Source: Paenibacillus sp. FSL H8-0548 (GTDB lineage Bacteria > Bacillota > Bacilli > Paenibacillales > Paenibacillaceae). Taken from it: a stretch of DNA of 64,000 bases. The DNA lies in assembly GCF_038630985.1 (NCBI RefSeq), contig NZ_CP152049.1, positions 5,228,501 to 5,292,500 of the forward strand. The letters are read 5' to 3'. A model generated the notes under the pieces. The model did not search any database. It was not told the origin of the DNA and saw only the letters and a list, made by a program, of their open reading frames with translations. Position numbers and translations under genes: made by a program. The first letter of the stretch is position 1, and each line of letters starts with the position of its first letter. Shown here piece by piece: positions 25,762 to 34,649 of the stretch.

Positions 25762-26448
25762 TTACAGCTGACCGCTAGCTTTCCGGAGTACATTTGCCAA
25801 TCGATGAATTTCATCACGCTCCGCCTTGGTACTAGCGGCAAACCACGCTGGCGACAGCCAAGTAGCAATGATTTTGTTTGCATCAGCAGAAGTCATTTCG
25901 ACCTCCCTCCAATCGCGAACGAGTTCTAAAAACGAGGCTTTACTTAATGCGCTCCCCGGACAGGTTTTTGCGGCATTCATTTCACGATGAAACTTAATTT
26001 GACTCTCTGGCAGCTTCCATAGCCTTGCAATACTGCTAGTAAGCTTAACGGCAGCAGCCAGCTGTGCCCCTTCCAGCTTCTCCGCACCAACGTCAAAATT
26101 TCCAATCATTTCGAACATGAAGGGATGAATCCGGTCATCATCCGGATCGTTGTAGCCTACTGCCGAAGCAGGGGCTTGCAGCAATGATCTGCCTTCCCAA
26201 ATGTAACCGTCAGGATCGATCGTTGCATGCTGGGCAATATCACCCCAGTTTTGCGTAATCGCATGAAAGCGCCACATCCCTTGTATAATTTTAATCTTGT
26301 CAGCAGCTTTCCGATAATCAGCAATCGTTGGTTTCCATGTGCCATGGATGTGAATCTGCGAGAACTTCACCTTGCCCACGAACGGTTGCAAATAGTCCAT
26401 ATACTCCGCATAAGTAAACCTGCGAAAGTTTTTGCGTTCAACAGCCAT
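25762..26448 (-). CDS. N-acetylmuramoyl-L-alanine amidase (PGRP/amidase_2)
   Basis: 228 residues: an amidase_2/peptidoglycan-recognition domain that cleaves the sugar-peptide bond of peptidoglycan. Zinc-site features: first histidine in IHIHGTW, later His in FHREMNAAKTCPG with Lys and Cys of the classical triad. No signal peptide; export may be non-classical or it may act on lysis or in spores. GGAAGAG supports ATG 26448. A longer frame to 26652 only crosses the 99-bp repeat and is not coding. Confidence 0.88.
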   Translation of the reverse strand: MAVERKNFRRFTYAEYMDYLQPFVGKVKFSQIHIHGTWKPTIADYRKAADKIKIIQGMWRFHAITQNWGDIAQHATIDPDGYIWEGRSLLQAPASAVGYNDPDDDRIHPFMFEMIGNFDVGAEKLEGAQLAAAVKLTSSIARLWKLPESQIKFHREMNAAKTCPGSALSKASFLELVRDWREVEMTSADANKIIATWLSPAWFAASTKAERDEIHRLANVLRKASGQL

Positions 26449-26523
26449 GATGCATCTCTTCCTTTCGACAAAAAGATTACTATAGTATATGCGGCTATCT
26501 TTCTCAGCGAGACGGCATGCACA

Positions 26524-26622
26524 CAAGGTGAAACGGCTGTCGCCGTCCTTTGGCGGCGCTGCGCGTTTCATTCCGGAGAAATATAGAGATAGTATGGCGA
26601 AAGGATATACTTTCCTATATTT
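26524..26622 (-). repeat. 99-bp terminator-following element, copy 2
   Basis: Same two-hairpin layout as copy 1, read on the minus strand: GAAATATAGG-equivalent start directly after the T tract of the padR operon terminator, ending in CCGTTTCACCTTG. The inner stem uses CCG/CGG where copy 3 has CAT/ATG. Confidence 0.85.
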
Positions 26623-26623
26623 T

Positions 26624-26664
26624 AAAAAAGAGCAGCCTATGATCATTCCCATAGGCTGCTCTTC
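26624..26664 (-). terminator. Terminator of the padR-DUF1700-DUF4097 operon
   Basis: GAGCAGCCTATG and CATAGGCTGCTC with an eight-base loop, then TTTTTT on the minus strand. Confidence 0.9.
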
Positions 26665-26670
26665 GTTTGA

Positions 26671-27507
26671 TTAACGGTGGCCAAGCTTCACGTTGCCGAC
26701 ATCTGATTTAATATTAATGGAAATATCGCCGCTGCCAATTTTGCCTTCCATAATACTTTTAGACTCATTAGTATCGCTAAAGCCAGACCATTCAACCTTG
26801 CTGCTGCCAATATCCTTCTCGATATGAATCGCTGCTGATTCTGGCTGCTTATCAACATTTATCGTTATATTGCCCGTATCAGACTGGATATCCACATCAT
26901 TGCGCAATTCGTCTGTTTCTATTTTTATATTGCCTGTGTCTGTGTCTCCCTTTACCTTGCCTGTTCCATCCGTCAATGTAACATTTCCTGTATCCGTATC
27001 AAAATCAATAACATTAACGCTGTAGTTTGAAATATTCAAATTGCCTGTATCCAAATTCACAATGAGCTTATCTGCATTAAATTGGTCTATATTAATATTG
27101 CCGGTATCCGTTTCAATTTCAACTTTGTCCCATAGCCTATCAGGAAGTTCAACAATTAGCTTCAGATTTACAATCGATATGCCAACCATAAATTGAGGTT
27201 TCGTATAGCTCTTAACATATAATGTATCGCCTTTGGTATCCGTATTAAATACAATTTTATTTTCATTTTTTTTGCTCACATTACCTTCAAGCCGCATTTG
27301 GATATCCTCAGTATTGCCTTTTACGAATGTAACACTATACGTGTCTGTTTCCACATGAATGGAGCTTATAGCTTCCGCAGCAACGGTCTTTTCCTGCAAA
27401 TAAGGATCACCCTTGAACTTGCCAATATCATTTTTATCAAAAACAAAATATGCGCATAGCACACCAATTCCGAGCAATATTAAAGCAATAGCCACTAATT
27501 TCTTCAT
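26671..27507 (-). CDS. DUF4097 beta-helix protein
   Basis: 278 residues: N-terminal membrane anchor (about 4-22), then a regular beta-repeat domain where TDTGN-type turns recur (ETDTGNINID, LDTGNLNIS, DTDTGNVTL, DTDTGNIKIE, SDTGNITIN). DUF4097 proteins are putative adhesin or stress-sensing envelope proteins found beside PadR and DUF1700 genes; activity unknown. It overlaps the DUF1700 gene by four bases (ATGA). Confidence 0.9.
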   Translation of the reverse strand: MKKLVAIALILLGIGVLCAYFVFDKNDIGKFKGDPYLQEKTVAAEAISSIHVETDTYSVTFVKGNTEDIQMRLEGNVSKKNENKIVFNTDTKGDTLYVKSYTKPQFMVGISIVNLKLIVELPDRLWDKVEIETDTGNINIDQFNADKLIVNLDTGNLNISNYSVNVIDFDTDTGNVTLTDGTGKVKGDTDTGNIKIETDELRNDVDIQSDTGNITINVDKQPESAAIHIEKDIGSSKVEWSGFSDTNESKSIMEGKIGSGDISINIKSDVGNVKLGHR

Positions 27508-28061
27508 TTGTTACTCCCCCTGAAGATTCTCGTATTAAATTTCAAATATTTTAATGTCATTTTGTAAAAAGCAGCAGTAAGAGCTTTTAAACCGACGATG
27601 AGCAAAATAGTAATTGCACTCGTAATCAGCGCTATCGTTAAAGCTTGAGGAATAGTAAACGTGTTATTTACGACACTCTCAATGGCAATGCCGATTCCCG
27701 CCAATCCAATAGCAAGCGCAGATACCCATAAAGAAAGAATAACTGCCGCTAATGCCAGATAGGGACCGAGTATGAATATAATATTAAACAATCCAAGACT
27801 CACGGTCGCAAATACTGCTTTAGAGAGCTTGCCGAAGCTGCTGTTCGTCTCCGCCTCATCTACGCGATAGCTCAGCAGCAGCTCATTGGCAATCAACCTA
27901 GGGTCTCCCAGCTCGCGAGCGGCATCCTCTTCACTCTGACCATTTTCAACCGCTTGCTGAAAATGAAGGTAATAATCATACAGCCAATCCTTGCGCTGCA
28001 CTTCCGGGATTACCTTAAGCAGCTCTTCAAGCTCGAGCATATATCGATCTCTTGTCGTCAT
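27504..28061 (-). CDS. DUF1700 family membrane protein
   Basis: 185 residues. The N-terminal helical part contains the family motif YLHFQQAVENGQSEEDAARE and LGDPRLIANELL, followed by four or so membrane helices. It probably works with the PadR regulator and DUF4097 protein in an envelope-linked regulatory unit. GAGGAAGG supports ATG 28061; both ends overlap neighbours by ATGA, so translation of the three genes is coupled. Confidence 0.9.
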   Translation of the reverse strand: MTTRDRYMLELEELLKVIPEVQRKDWLYDYYLHFQQAVENGQSEEDAARELGDPRLIANELLLSYRVDEAETNSSFGKLSKAVFATVSLGLFNIIFILGPYLALAAVILSLWVSALAIGLAGIGIAIESVVNNTFTIPQALTIALITSAITILLIVGLKALTAAFYKMTLKYLKFNTRIFRGSNK

Positions 28062-28378
28062 GGTTTTAGTCCTTCCTCTACAATTTCGTTTACCGCCTGG
28101 GTAAAGCTTTTCCATTCTGCAATGAGCTCTCGCATATGATTCCAGCCCTCTGGCGTCAAATGATAATATTTACGCGGCGGCCCCTCAGTGGACTCCTTTA
28201 AATAAGTAGAGAAATAGCCATCCTGCGTTAATCTGCTTAGCAGCGGGTATACACTGCCGACGGCAACCTCGAATTTCTCGGAAATTTTCACTGCCAGCTC
28301 ATAGCCATAACGATCTCCACGTGTTGCTAACACAAGCACGCATATTTCCAATACGCCCTTTTTAAATTGAATGTTCAT
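28058..28378 (-). CDS. PadR family transcriptional regulator
   Basis: 106-residue winged-helix protein (short PadR, subfamily 2). Features: FKKGVLEICVLVLATRGDRYGYEL, the recognition region GSVYPLLSRLTQDGY, and the wing GPPRKYYHLTPEG. The start ATG 28378 follows GGGGGACGAGAA. First gene of the operon; likely represses its own promoter. An inverted repeat TACTA-N10-TAGTA near 28413-28432 could be its site. Confidence 0.92.
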   Translation of the reverse strand: MNIQFKKGVLEICVLVLATRGDRYGYELAVKISEKFEVAVGSVYPLLSRLTQDGYFSTYLKESTEGPPRKYYHLTPEGWNHMRELIAEWKSFTQAVNEIVEEGLKP

Positions 28379-28502
28379 TTCTCGTCCCCCATTAGTGATA
28401 TGAAGCATAGCTTACTATTCACTATTGTAGTATAGCGGTGCGCACTGCGTTGCTGTTTTATATAATTTACCATAAGCTATTCTACAATGCAAGATAGTGT
28501 TC

Positions 28503-28554
28503 AAAAAAGAATACCTCCGACTGGGCGATTTCAGCTCGCCTATCGGAGGTATTC
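28503..28554 (-). terminator. Terminator after the Gfo/Idh/MocA gene
   Basis: GAATACCTCCGA and TCGGAGGTATTC arms with inner GGGCGA/TCGCC pairing; TTTTTT on the minus strand. Confidence 0.88.
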
Positions 28555-28561
28555 CGCTTGA

Positions 28562-29590
28562 TTAGTTTACGCTGATGAACTTGCCAGTCGCTTGTGATTC
28601 GAATGCGCACAAAATAACTTTTAAGGAAGCACGGCCATCCTCACCGCTTACAGCAGGCGTTGTGTTCGTTAGAATGCTCTCCAAGAAAGCATTGACAACA
28701 CCGCTGGACTCTTGCTTGTCGTTGGTAGAGATTGCGCCAACCTTATGCTTCTCAACTGTGCCATTGCGCAGCTCAACGATGACTTGATCGTCCGGATGCG
28801 TACCGATCTTCATTACGCCATTCTCGCACCAAAGAATCGTGCTGTTGTCCTCACCCTTGTAATAAGTCCAGCTTGCAACCAATGTACCAATAGCCCCGCT
28901 CTTCATGCGAAGCAAGCAGGATGCGTTATCGTCTACATCTGTACCCTTCTTATCCAATGTACCGACAAAGCCAGCTACCTCTGAAACCTCATCATCCAGC
29001 ATCCAGCGAATAAGATCTGATTTATGAACGCCCAAATCGCCCATTGCGCCCATAATCGCTTCCGGCTTGCGGAAGAACCAGCTGCTTGCGCCGTCAATAC
29101 TCCAGCCATCCGGTCCAGGGTGACCGAACGAAGTACGGAATGTAAGTACTTTGCCAAGCACGCCCGATTGCAGCACTTGCTTCGCCTTCACATGCGGAGG
29201 CATAAAGCGCTGGTTATGGCCTACCATGAGGTGAACGCCGTTTTTCTTAGCTGCTTCAATCATCGCTTCGGCTTCTTCATCTGTAACTGCCATCGGCTTC
29301 TCAACTAATACATGAGCGCCAGCATTAGCTACCGCAATGGACATCGGAGCATGCAATGCATTTGGCGTACATACACTGACTGCATCAGGCTTAATCTCTG
29401 CGAGCATCGTTTCGAAATCTGCAAAAGCTTTGGCGCCATACTGATCAGCATAGAGCTCAGCGCGTTCGATAATGGGATCAACGAATGCTACAAGCTCTAC
29501 ATTCTCGTGTGCTGCATATTCAGGAATGTGACGGTATTTCGAAATGGAGCCGCAACCTATTACTGCTACGCGTACTTTGGACATGTTCAT
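28562..29590 (-). CDS. Gfo/Idh/MocA family sugar oxidoreductase
   Basis: 342-residue NAD(P)-dependent dehydrogenase. Rossmann motif VAVIGCGSISKYRHIPEY at the N-terminus and the catalytic EKPM motif (VLVEKPMAVTDEE) near residue 95. Substrate unknown, probably a sugar or cyclitol. It follows the isomerase-like gene by 27 bases; both lie downstream of the alpha-xylosidase gene, so the three may process one released sugar. Confidence 0.94.
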   Translation of the reverse strand: MNMSKVRVAVIGCGSISKYRHIPEYAAHENVELVAFVDPIIERAELYADQYGAKAFADFETMLAEIKPDAVSVCTPNALHAPMSIAVANAGAHVLVEKPMAVTDEEAEAMIEAAKKNGVHLMVGHNQRFMPPHVKAKQVLQSGVLGKVLTFRTSFGHPGPDGWSIDGASSWFFRKPEAIMGAMGDLGVHKSDLIRWMLDDEVSEVAGFVGTLDKKGTDVDDNASCLLRMKSGAIGTLVASWTYYKGEDNSTILWCENGVMKIGTHPDDQVIVELRNGTVEKHKVGAISTNDKQESSGVVNAFLESILTNTTPAVSGEDGRASLKVILCAFESQATGKFISVN

Positions 29591-29617
29591 ATTTTCCCCT
29601 GTCTATTTTAAATTAAT

Positions 29618-30388
29618 TTATTTGTTCAAAAAATTTGCTTTAACCCATTCCATGCTCTCAGCTACAGCTTCGAGCGGCGGGTTCGCACAAGTATCCTGCT
29701 CGACGATCAGCCATTCAACGGATGCCTTCGAAGCGGAATCAATAATATCTAGAAGCGGCAAATCACCGCGGCCAAGTTCAACGGTATCAATTTGCTGACC
29801 TTTTTCGCCTGCTCGGAAATCCTTCAAGTGAAGCAGCGGCAAACGACCAGCATACTTCGCAATGTAAGCTAGTGGATCAACGCCTGAGTATTGTACCCAG
29901 CCGATATCCATTTCTACTTGCAAATACTGCGCATCGATACGCTCGTACATCGCATCAAATACGATTTGGCCATCGATTTCCACTTCGAATTCAAAATCAT
30001 GGTTATGATACGCGAATGTAATGCCTGCTTCACGGAAACGCTTACCGTACTCCTCGAATTTCACGAGATGATTCTGCCATGCTGCTGCATCGCGTGCATC
30101 TGCCGGCAGCCATGGACAAATGGCATATTGAGCTCCAATTGTTTGAAGATAAGCAATTTCCTCCTCAATGCGCTCTTCAAGCAGTTGCAAACCGATATGG
30201 CTTCCGATTGCTTTCAGGTTCAGCTCCTGCAGCAAATCGCGCATCGCTTCCGCTTTGATATCTCCGTAACCAGCAAATTCTACGCCCTCATAGCCCATAG
30301 CAGCAACCTGGCGAAGCGTACCTTCAAAGTCCGCCGCTGTAGCATCCCGCACTGTGTACAATTGCAAGCCAATATTCATACGTGACAT
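29618..30388 (-). CDS. Sugar phosphate isomerase/epimerase (AP endonuclease 2 fold)
   Basis: 256-residue TIM barrel. Metal-binding residues are visible in TFAYHNHDFEFE, VEMDIGWV, LLHLKDF and LIVEQDTC, as in IolE/IolI and xylose-isomerase-like enzymes. Exact substrate unknown; often paired with Gfo/Idh dehydrogenases, as here. Confidence 0.92.
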   Translation of the reverse strand: MSRMNIGLQLYTVRDATAADFEGTLRQVAAMGYEGVEFAGYGDIKAEAMRDLLQELNLKAIGSHIGLQLLEERIEEEIAYLQTIGAQYAICPWLPADARDAAAWQNHLVKFEEYGKRFREAGITFAYHNHDFEFEVEIDGQIVFDAMYERIDAQYLQVEMDIGWVQYSGVDPLAYIAKYAGRLPLLHLKDFRAGEKGQQIDTVELGRGDLPLLDIIDSASKASVEWLIVEQDTCANPPLEAVAESMEWVKANFLNK

Positions 30389-30595
30389 GTAAGCTGCACT
30401 CCCTTATATCTTTATTTTAATATATTTTATTTTGCTTTCTGATTCCATTATATCGACAGCGCAGGGCAAAAAACAGCTGTTTTATTAGCCTTTTCTTATG
30501 CGATTTTGGTTAAAGCTCCTATTAACGGCTAACAAAGAGACAACAGCCCCGCCTAAACCCTCATTAGGCTTTGGCAGAGCTGCTGCATGATTAAA

Positions 30596-32929
30596 TTAGA
30601 TATTAATGGTAAATGCCGCCAGCTTCGAGCTTGGGTTAATTTTCACTACATTGCCGTCAACCTCTGCCTGAATGCCTTCGATTGAAGCAATGCTGCCTAG
30701 ACCTTTAATGGCAAACGAGAATGGTTTGCTCGCACCTTCGACTTTAACTGAAATAGCTCCGCCTAGACGGCTTGCTGATACAGTAAGCTCGGTTGCTCCT
30801 TTAACATCACGAACGATCGTTTCCGCCGTTTTGCCATCCTCCAGATTGTGAAGCTCAAGCGATACACCATCTGCATAGTCATAATCAGGGCGAACATCAT
30901 TTGCTCCAAGCGCAATAATGGAGTTCGGACGTACGAATAATGGCAAACTGAAGAAATCATATTTCTCTTTGCGCCATGAGCCGCCCTCTACAATTTCACC
31001 AGTGAGCAGGTGAGTCCATTTGCCAGCCGGCAAATAATAAGTCACATTGCCCTGCTCATTGAAGATTGGAGCTACCAGCAAGGAGTCGCCGAGCATATAT
31101 TGACGATCAAGAACCTCAGTCGTCGGATCCTCAGGGAATTCAAGCACCATCGCACGCATCGAAGGCAAACCAAGCTCAGTTGCTTGAACAGCTGTATTGA
31201 ACAAGTAAGGCATAATGCGGCATTTCAGCTTCGTAAAGAAACGCGTAACGTCAACTGCCTCGGTATCATATGCCCAAGGCACCCGGTACGATTTGCTTCC
31301 GTGCAGACGGCTGTGGCTAGAAAGCAAGCCAAATGCCAGCCAGCGTTTGAATACATGATCAGGGGCTGTGTTTTCAAAGCCGCCAATGTCATGGCTCCAG
31401 AAGCCAAAGCCAGAAATACCGAGCGACAAGCCGCCGCGAAGGCTCTCAGCCATTGACTCATAATCCGCATAACAATCGCCGCCCCAGTGAACTGGGAACT
31501 TTTGACCGCCGGCAGTAGCTGAACGCGCGAACAGAGCCGCTTCGTTTTTGCCTAGCTTTTCTTCAAGCACTTCAAATACGACTTTATTATAAAGCTGTGT
31601 GTAATAGTTATGCATTTTCATCGGGTCAGAGCCATCGAAGTAAGCAACGTCTGTAGGAATTCGCTCGCCGAAATCTGTTTTGAAGCTGTCTACGCCCATA
31701 TCTACAAGCTCACGCAGGTAGCCTGCATACCATTCGCATGCCGCTGGGTTGGTGAAATCGACAAGCGCCATGCCTGGCTGCCACAAATCCCATTGCCATA
31801 CATCTCCGTTAGGCTTCTTCACTAAATAACCGTTTTGCTTGCCTTCTTCGAACAAGCGTGAGCGCTGAGCGATGTACGGATTGATCCATACACAAATCTT
31901 CAGCCCTTTTTCCTTCAAACGTGCAAGCATGCCCACTGGGTCCGGGAATACACGCTCATCCCATTTGAAATCCGTCCAATGGAACTCACGCATCCAGAAA
32001 CAATCAAAGTGGAATACATGCAGCGGCAAGTCGCGCTCTGCCATTCCGTCAACAAAAGAGTTCACGGTTGCTTCATCATAATTAGTTGTGAATGATGTTG
32101 TCAGCCATAGCCCAAATGTCCATGCTGGAGGCAAGGAAGGCTTGCCTGTAAGATCCGTATAGCGGTTGAGCACTTCCTTCATGCTTGGACCGTCAATAAT
32201 GAAATATTCGAGCGATTCTCCAGCTACGCTGAATTGAGCTTTTTTCACTTTTTCTGAAGTGATTTCGAATGATACAAGCTCAGGATGATTGACGAATACG
32301 CCGTAGCCCTTGTTTGTAATGTAAAAAGGGATATTTTTATAGGATTGCTCGGAGCTTGTTCCGCCGTCTTTGTTCCATAGATCAACGACTTGTCCGTTTC
32401 TCACGAATGATGTAAAGCGCTCGCCAAGTCCATAAACCCACTCGCCAACACCAACATCCAGCTCCTCGCGCATGAAAGTATTGCCGTTGTCCTCTGTAAT
32501 GTAAGCCATTGATTTTTGTGTACTGCCTGTAATGCGCTCGCCGCCGCGATAGAAATCAACTGCCCATACCGGACCTTTGCGGATATGGACGCTCAAATTA
32601 CCGCTTGTTAGAACAGCTTCATTATCATTTTCTTCAATTACAACATGGTCGCCCGTTTGCGAGGATAGCTCAAATGCCGGGCCGCGCTCTGCAACGCCAG
32701 CGTGATGTACAAGCTTAACTCCGATAATGCCAGGCAATGGAGAATGAAAATGAACCGTTAGCAGCATCGTATCCAACATATTGGAACGGGTAACAATCGG
32801 CTGCGGGGAAGCGTAAGCCGTCAGCTTGCCGGCATTTTGTTCAAAATCATGAACCTGTACTGCTCCTAATACTTTGTATTCATCACGAATGAGCCAGTTG
32901 CCGTCTGTAAATTTCATGGACTGAACCAA
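30596..32929 (-). CDS. yicI: GH31 alpha-xylosidase (YicI type)
   Basis: 777-residue glycoside hydrolase family 31 enzyme releasing alpha-linked xylose from xyloglucan oligosaccharides. The catalytic nucleophile aspartate is in SFKTDFGERIP, whose GERIP context is typical of alpha-xylosidases rather than alpha-glucosidases; the acid/base aspartate is in HWGGDC. No signal peptide, so it acts on imported oligosaccharides. Start ATG 32929. The AraC regulator is divergent upstream. A 207-base gap separates it from the isomerase gene. Confidence 0.93.
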   Translation of the reverse strand: MVQSMKFTDGNWLIRDEYKVLGAVQVHDFEQNAGKLTAYASPQPIVTRSNMLDTMLLTVHFHSPLPGIIGVKLVHHAGVAERGPAFELSSQTGDHVVIEENDNEAVLTSGNLSVHIRKGPVWAVDFYRGGERITGSTQKSMAYITEDNGNTFMREELDVGVGEWVYGLGERFTSFVRNGQVVDLWNKDGGTSSEQSYKNIPFYITNKGYGVFVNHPELVSFEITSEKVKKAQFSVAGESLEYFIIDGPSMKEVLNRYTDLTGKPSLPPAWTFGLWLTTSFTTNYDEATVNSFVDGMAERDLPLHVFHFDCFWMREFHWTDFKWDERVFPDPVGMLARLKEKGLKICVWINPYIAQRSRLFEEGKQNGYLVKKPNGDVWQWDLWQPGMALVDFTNPAACEWYAGYLRELVDMGVDSFKTDFGERIPTDVAYFDGSDPMKMHNYYTQLYNKVVFEVLEEKLGKNEAALFARSATAGGQKFPVHWGGDCYADYESMAESLRGGLSLGISGFGFWSHDIGGFENTAPDHVFKRWLAFGLLSSHSRLHGSKSYRVPWAYDTEAVDVTRFFTKLKCRIMPYLFNTAVQATELGLPSMRAMVLEFPEDPTTEVLDRQYMLGDSLLVAPIFNEQGNVTYYLPAGKWTHLLTGEIVEGGSWRKEKYDFFSLPLFVRPNSIIALGANDVRPDYDYADGVSLELHNLEDGKTAETIVRDVKGATELTVSASRLGGAISVKVEGASKPFSFAIKGLGSIASIEGIQAEVDGNVVKINPSSKLAAFTINI

Positions 32930-32953
32930 CCTTCCTGTATTGTATTATTTTAT

Positions 32954-33036
32954 TTGCATTCCTTCATAATTGCATTATACTGATAATTAATCGAACAAAC
33001 TAACAAAATAATGCCCAACTATAGCATTATTCTGAC
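32954..33036. promoter_or_regulatory. Divergent yicI/araC control region with GCATT repeats
   Basis: TTGCATTATACTGAT at 32970 and TAGCATTATTCTGAC at 33022 match at 12 of 15 positions in direct orientation, 52 bases apart. A third related site TTGCATTCCTTCAT lies at 32954. The second site is also part of an inverted repeat AATAATGC-N9-GCATTATT (33007-33031). On the minus strand TATAAT (about 32974-32979) would be the yicI -10 box. Confidence 0.5.
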
Positions 33037-33092
33037 GATTTCTCTTCAATTCTTCCTAAACCTCTAGAATCTCGTACAGGAGGACCCATCAA

Positions 33093-34004
33093 ATGGATCA
33101 AACCACTCGTCATTCCTTGAAGGAAGACCGTCTGCATGGCGATAATATGTTTCCGCTCGCAGCCTATTGGATTGAGCATCCTGAGGCTGGCATTCCTGTT
33201 CTAGATTGTCATTGGCATGCAGAGGCTGAATTTTTTTGTGTGCTTGAAGGCGAAGTGCTTTTTCAGGTTGATACTGAATATTTCCCCGTTCGAGCTGGGG
33301 AAGCGGTCTTTATCGACGGAGGCGATATCCATGCTGGACATGCACTTGGTGAAACCGCCTGTTCGTTTTGCGCAGTTGTATTCGACACACATTTGCTGGC
33401 AAGTGCCAGCTTTGATGCTGTACAGGAGCGTTTTATATCCCCGCTTCAGGATAAGAAACGAACGTTTCCTAGACATATTACTCAAAACACCGAGTGGGAA
33501 CGCAGCTTGCTCCACCATTTGAAGAGCATTATGAGCATTTGCGAGAGCGAGCCGTCCGGCCTCGAGATTGCCGTGAAGGGGCATTTATATTTAATGCTCC
33601 ACGAGATCGCAACGAAGGATCGCTACTGCAATCGAACGGAGACAAGCATTGCCGACTCCACAAAAATTGACAGGCTGAAGACCGCTATCGAATATATGCA
33701 GCATAATTTCCATCGTCCGATTCGCATCGCTGAGATTGCTGAACAGATTCCGATGAGTGAAGGACAATTTTGCCGCTTCTTTAAGACGATGACCAGGCAG
33801 ACGCCAATCGAATACTTAAATGCATATCGAATCAGACAAGCAACGGAGCTGCTGCTAAAAGCCGAGCTCAAAATATCGGCTGTAGCCCTTGATGTCGGCT
33901 TTGATCATATTAGCTACTTTGTTAAAGTATTTCGCAAAACGATGAAATGTACACCCTCACAATTCCGAAAAAAACAGCTGGAAGCGTCAGAACGCCGTCC
34001 ATAA
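33093..34004 (+). CDS. AraC family regulator with cupin sensor domain
   Basis: 303 residues. The N-terminal cupin domain (about 25-110, HWHAEAEFFCVLEGEVLF with metal or sugar-site histidines) probably senses a sugar; the C-terminal has two helix-turn-helix units (IRIAEIAEQIPMSEGQFCRF and ISAVALDVGFDHISYFVKVF). AGGAGG before the ATG. Divergent from the alpha-xylosidase gene, its likely target. Confidence 0.93.
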   Translation: MDQTTRHSLKEDRLHGDNMFPLAAYWIEHPEAGIPVLDCHWHAEAEFFCVLEGEVLFQVDTEYFPVRAGEAVFIDGGDIHAGHALGETACSFCAVVFDTHLLASASFDAVQERFISPLQDKKRTFPRHITQNTEWERSLLHHLKSIMSICESEPSGLEIAVKGHLYLMLHEIATKDRYCNRTETSIADSTKIDRLKTAIEYMQHNFHRPIRIAEIAEQIPMSEGQFCRFFKTMTRQTPIEYLNAYRIRQATELLLKAELKISAVALDVGFDHISYFVKVFRKTMKCTPSQFRKKQLEASERRP

Positions 34005-34144
34005 TAGGCGAAAATAAGGCATTTTGATTGATTTTCGGGAAAAGTTACAGCTTTGTAACCAAAAACTCACCGAATTTTAAGAATTATTTAATAATTGTCA
34101 GTTACACTATAAAAAAAATCCTTCGCGGGATGGAGGTCCATACT

Positions 34145-34372
34145 ATGAAAACTATGCTGCTGTTTCAAAATAAAACGATACCTGTCTATTTAACCGATAC
34201 GAATAAACAAGCCATTGAGAAGCTTACCGCCATACTTAATCGGAAGCTGACCACAGGTAAAAATGCTTTGAAGACCTGTCTTAAATCGTTGATAAGTGTA
34301 GAAATCGTCGGTAGTGAAGCCACTCTTCATTCTTATTTCGAACGTGATACTTTAACCATTTCACTTTACTAA
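34145..34372 (+). CDS. Small protein of unknown function
   Basis: 75 residues, basic, starting MKTMLLFQNKTIPVYLTDTN. GGAGG eight bases before the ATG and a strong terminator directly after make it a credible gene. The frame extends upstream to 34028, but that part lacks an RBS. Family not recognised. Confidence 0.6.
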   Translation: MKTMLLFQNKTIPVYLTDTNKQAIEKLTAILNRKLTTGKNALKTCLKSLISVEIVGSEATLHSYFERDTLTISLY

Positions 34373-34390
34373 TCATGTAACCATACGGTA

Positions 34391-34438
34391 AAAAGGCAAT
34401 CGCTCCTCGGTATTAAACGAGAAGCGATTGCCTTTTTT
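34391..34438 (+). terminator. Terminator after the 75-residue gene
   Basis: AAAAGGCAATCGCT and AGCGATTGCCTTTT with TCG/CGA pairing inside the loop, then T tract. Confidence 0.85.
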
Positions 34439-34455
34439 ATTTGAAAAATAGATAT

Positions 34456-34649
34456 ATATAAGCTGAACTTAAAAAATGAAGTTTAAGCGAAGCGAGAAGA
34501 TCGTTCTGGAGAAACAAAGTGTTCGCCTTTGCAGCCATATTCTCACCTTTAAATGTCTTAGGAAATCAAAGAATCTGGCTGCAACCGCGATCGTAAGAAT
34601 GATCTTCTCGCGCAGCGACCAAAACGCAAATGTTTATTTCAACTTATAT
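34456..34649. mobile_element. 194-bp terminal-inverted-repeat element, copy A
   Basis: Begins ATATAAGCTGAACTT and ends TTCAACTTATAT. Inside, AGCGAGAAGATCGTTCT pairs with AGAATGATCTTCTCGC, and TTTGCAGCC with GGCTGCAA, giving one long interrupted hairpin. No transposase. Copy B at 59087 has the same length. Its right end supplies the stop codon of the GH2 gene. Confidence 0.85.

Noticed and set aside
30470-30483. AAAACAGCTGTTTT palindrome upstream of the isomerase gene as an operator
   Set aside because: A 14-base A/T-flanked palindrome alone is weak evidence; no matching second site or identified regulator.
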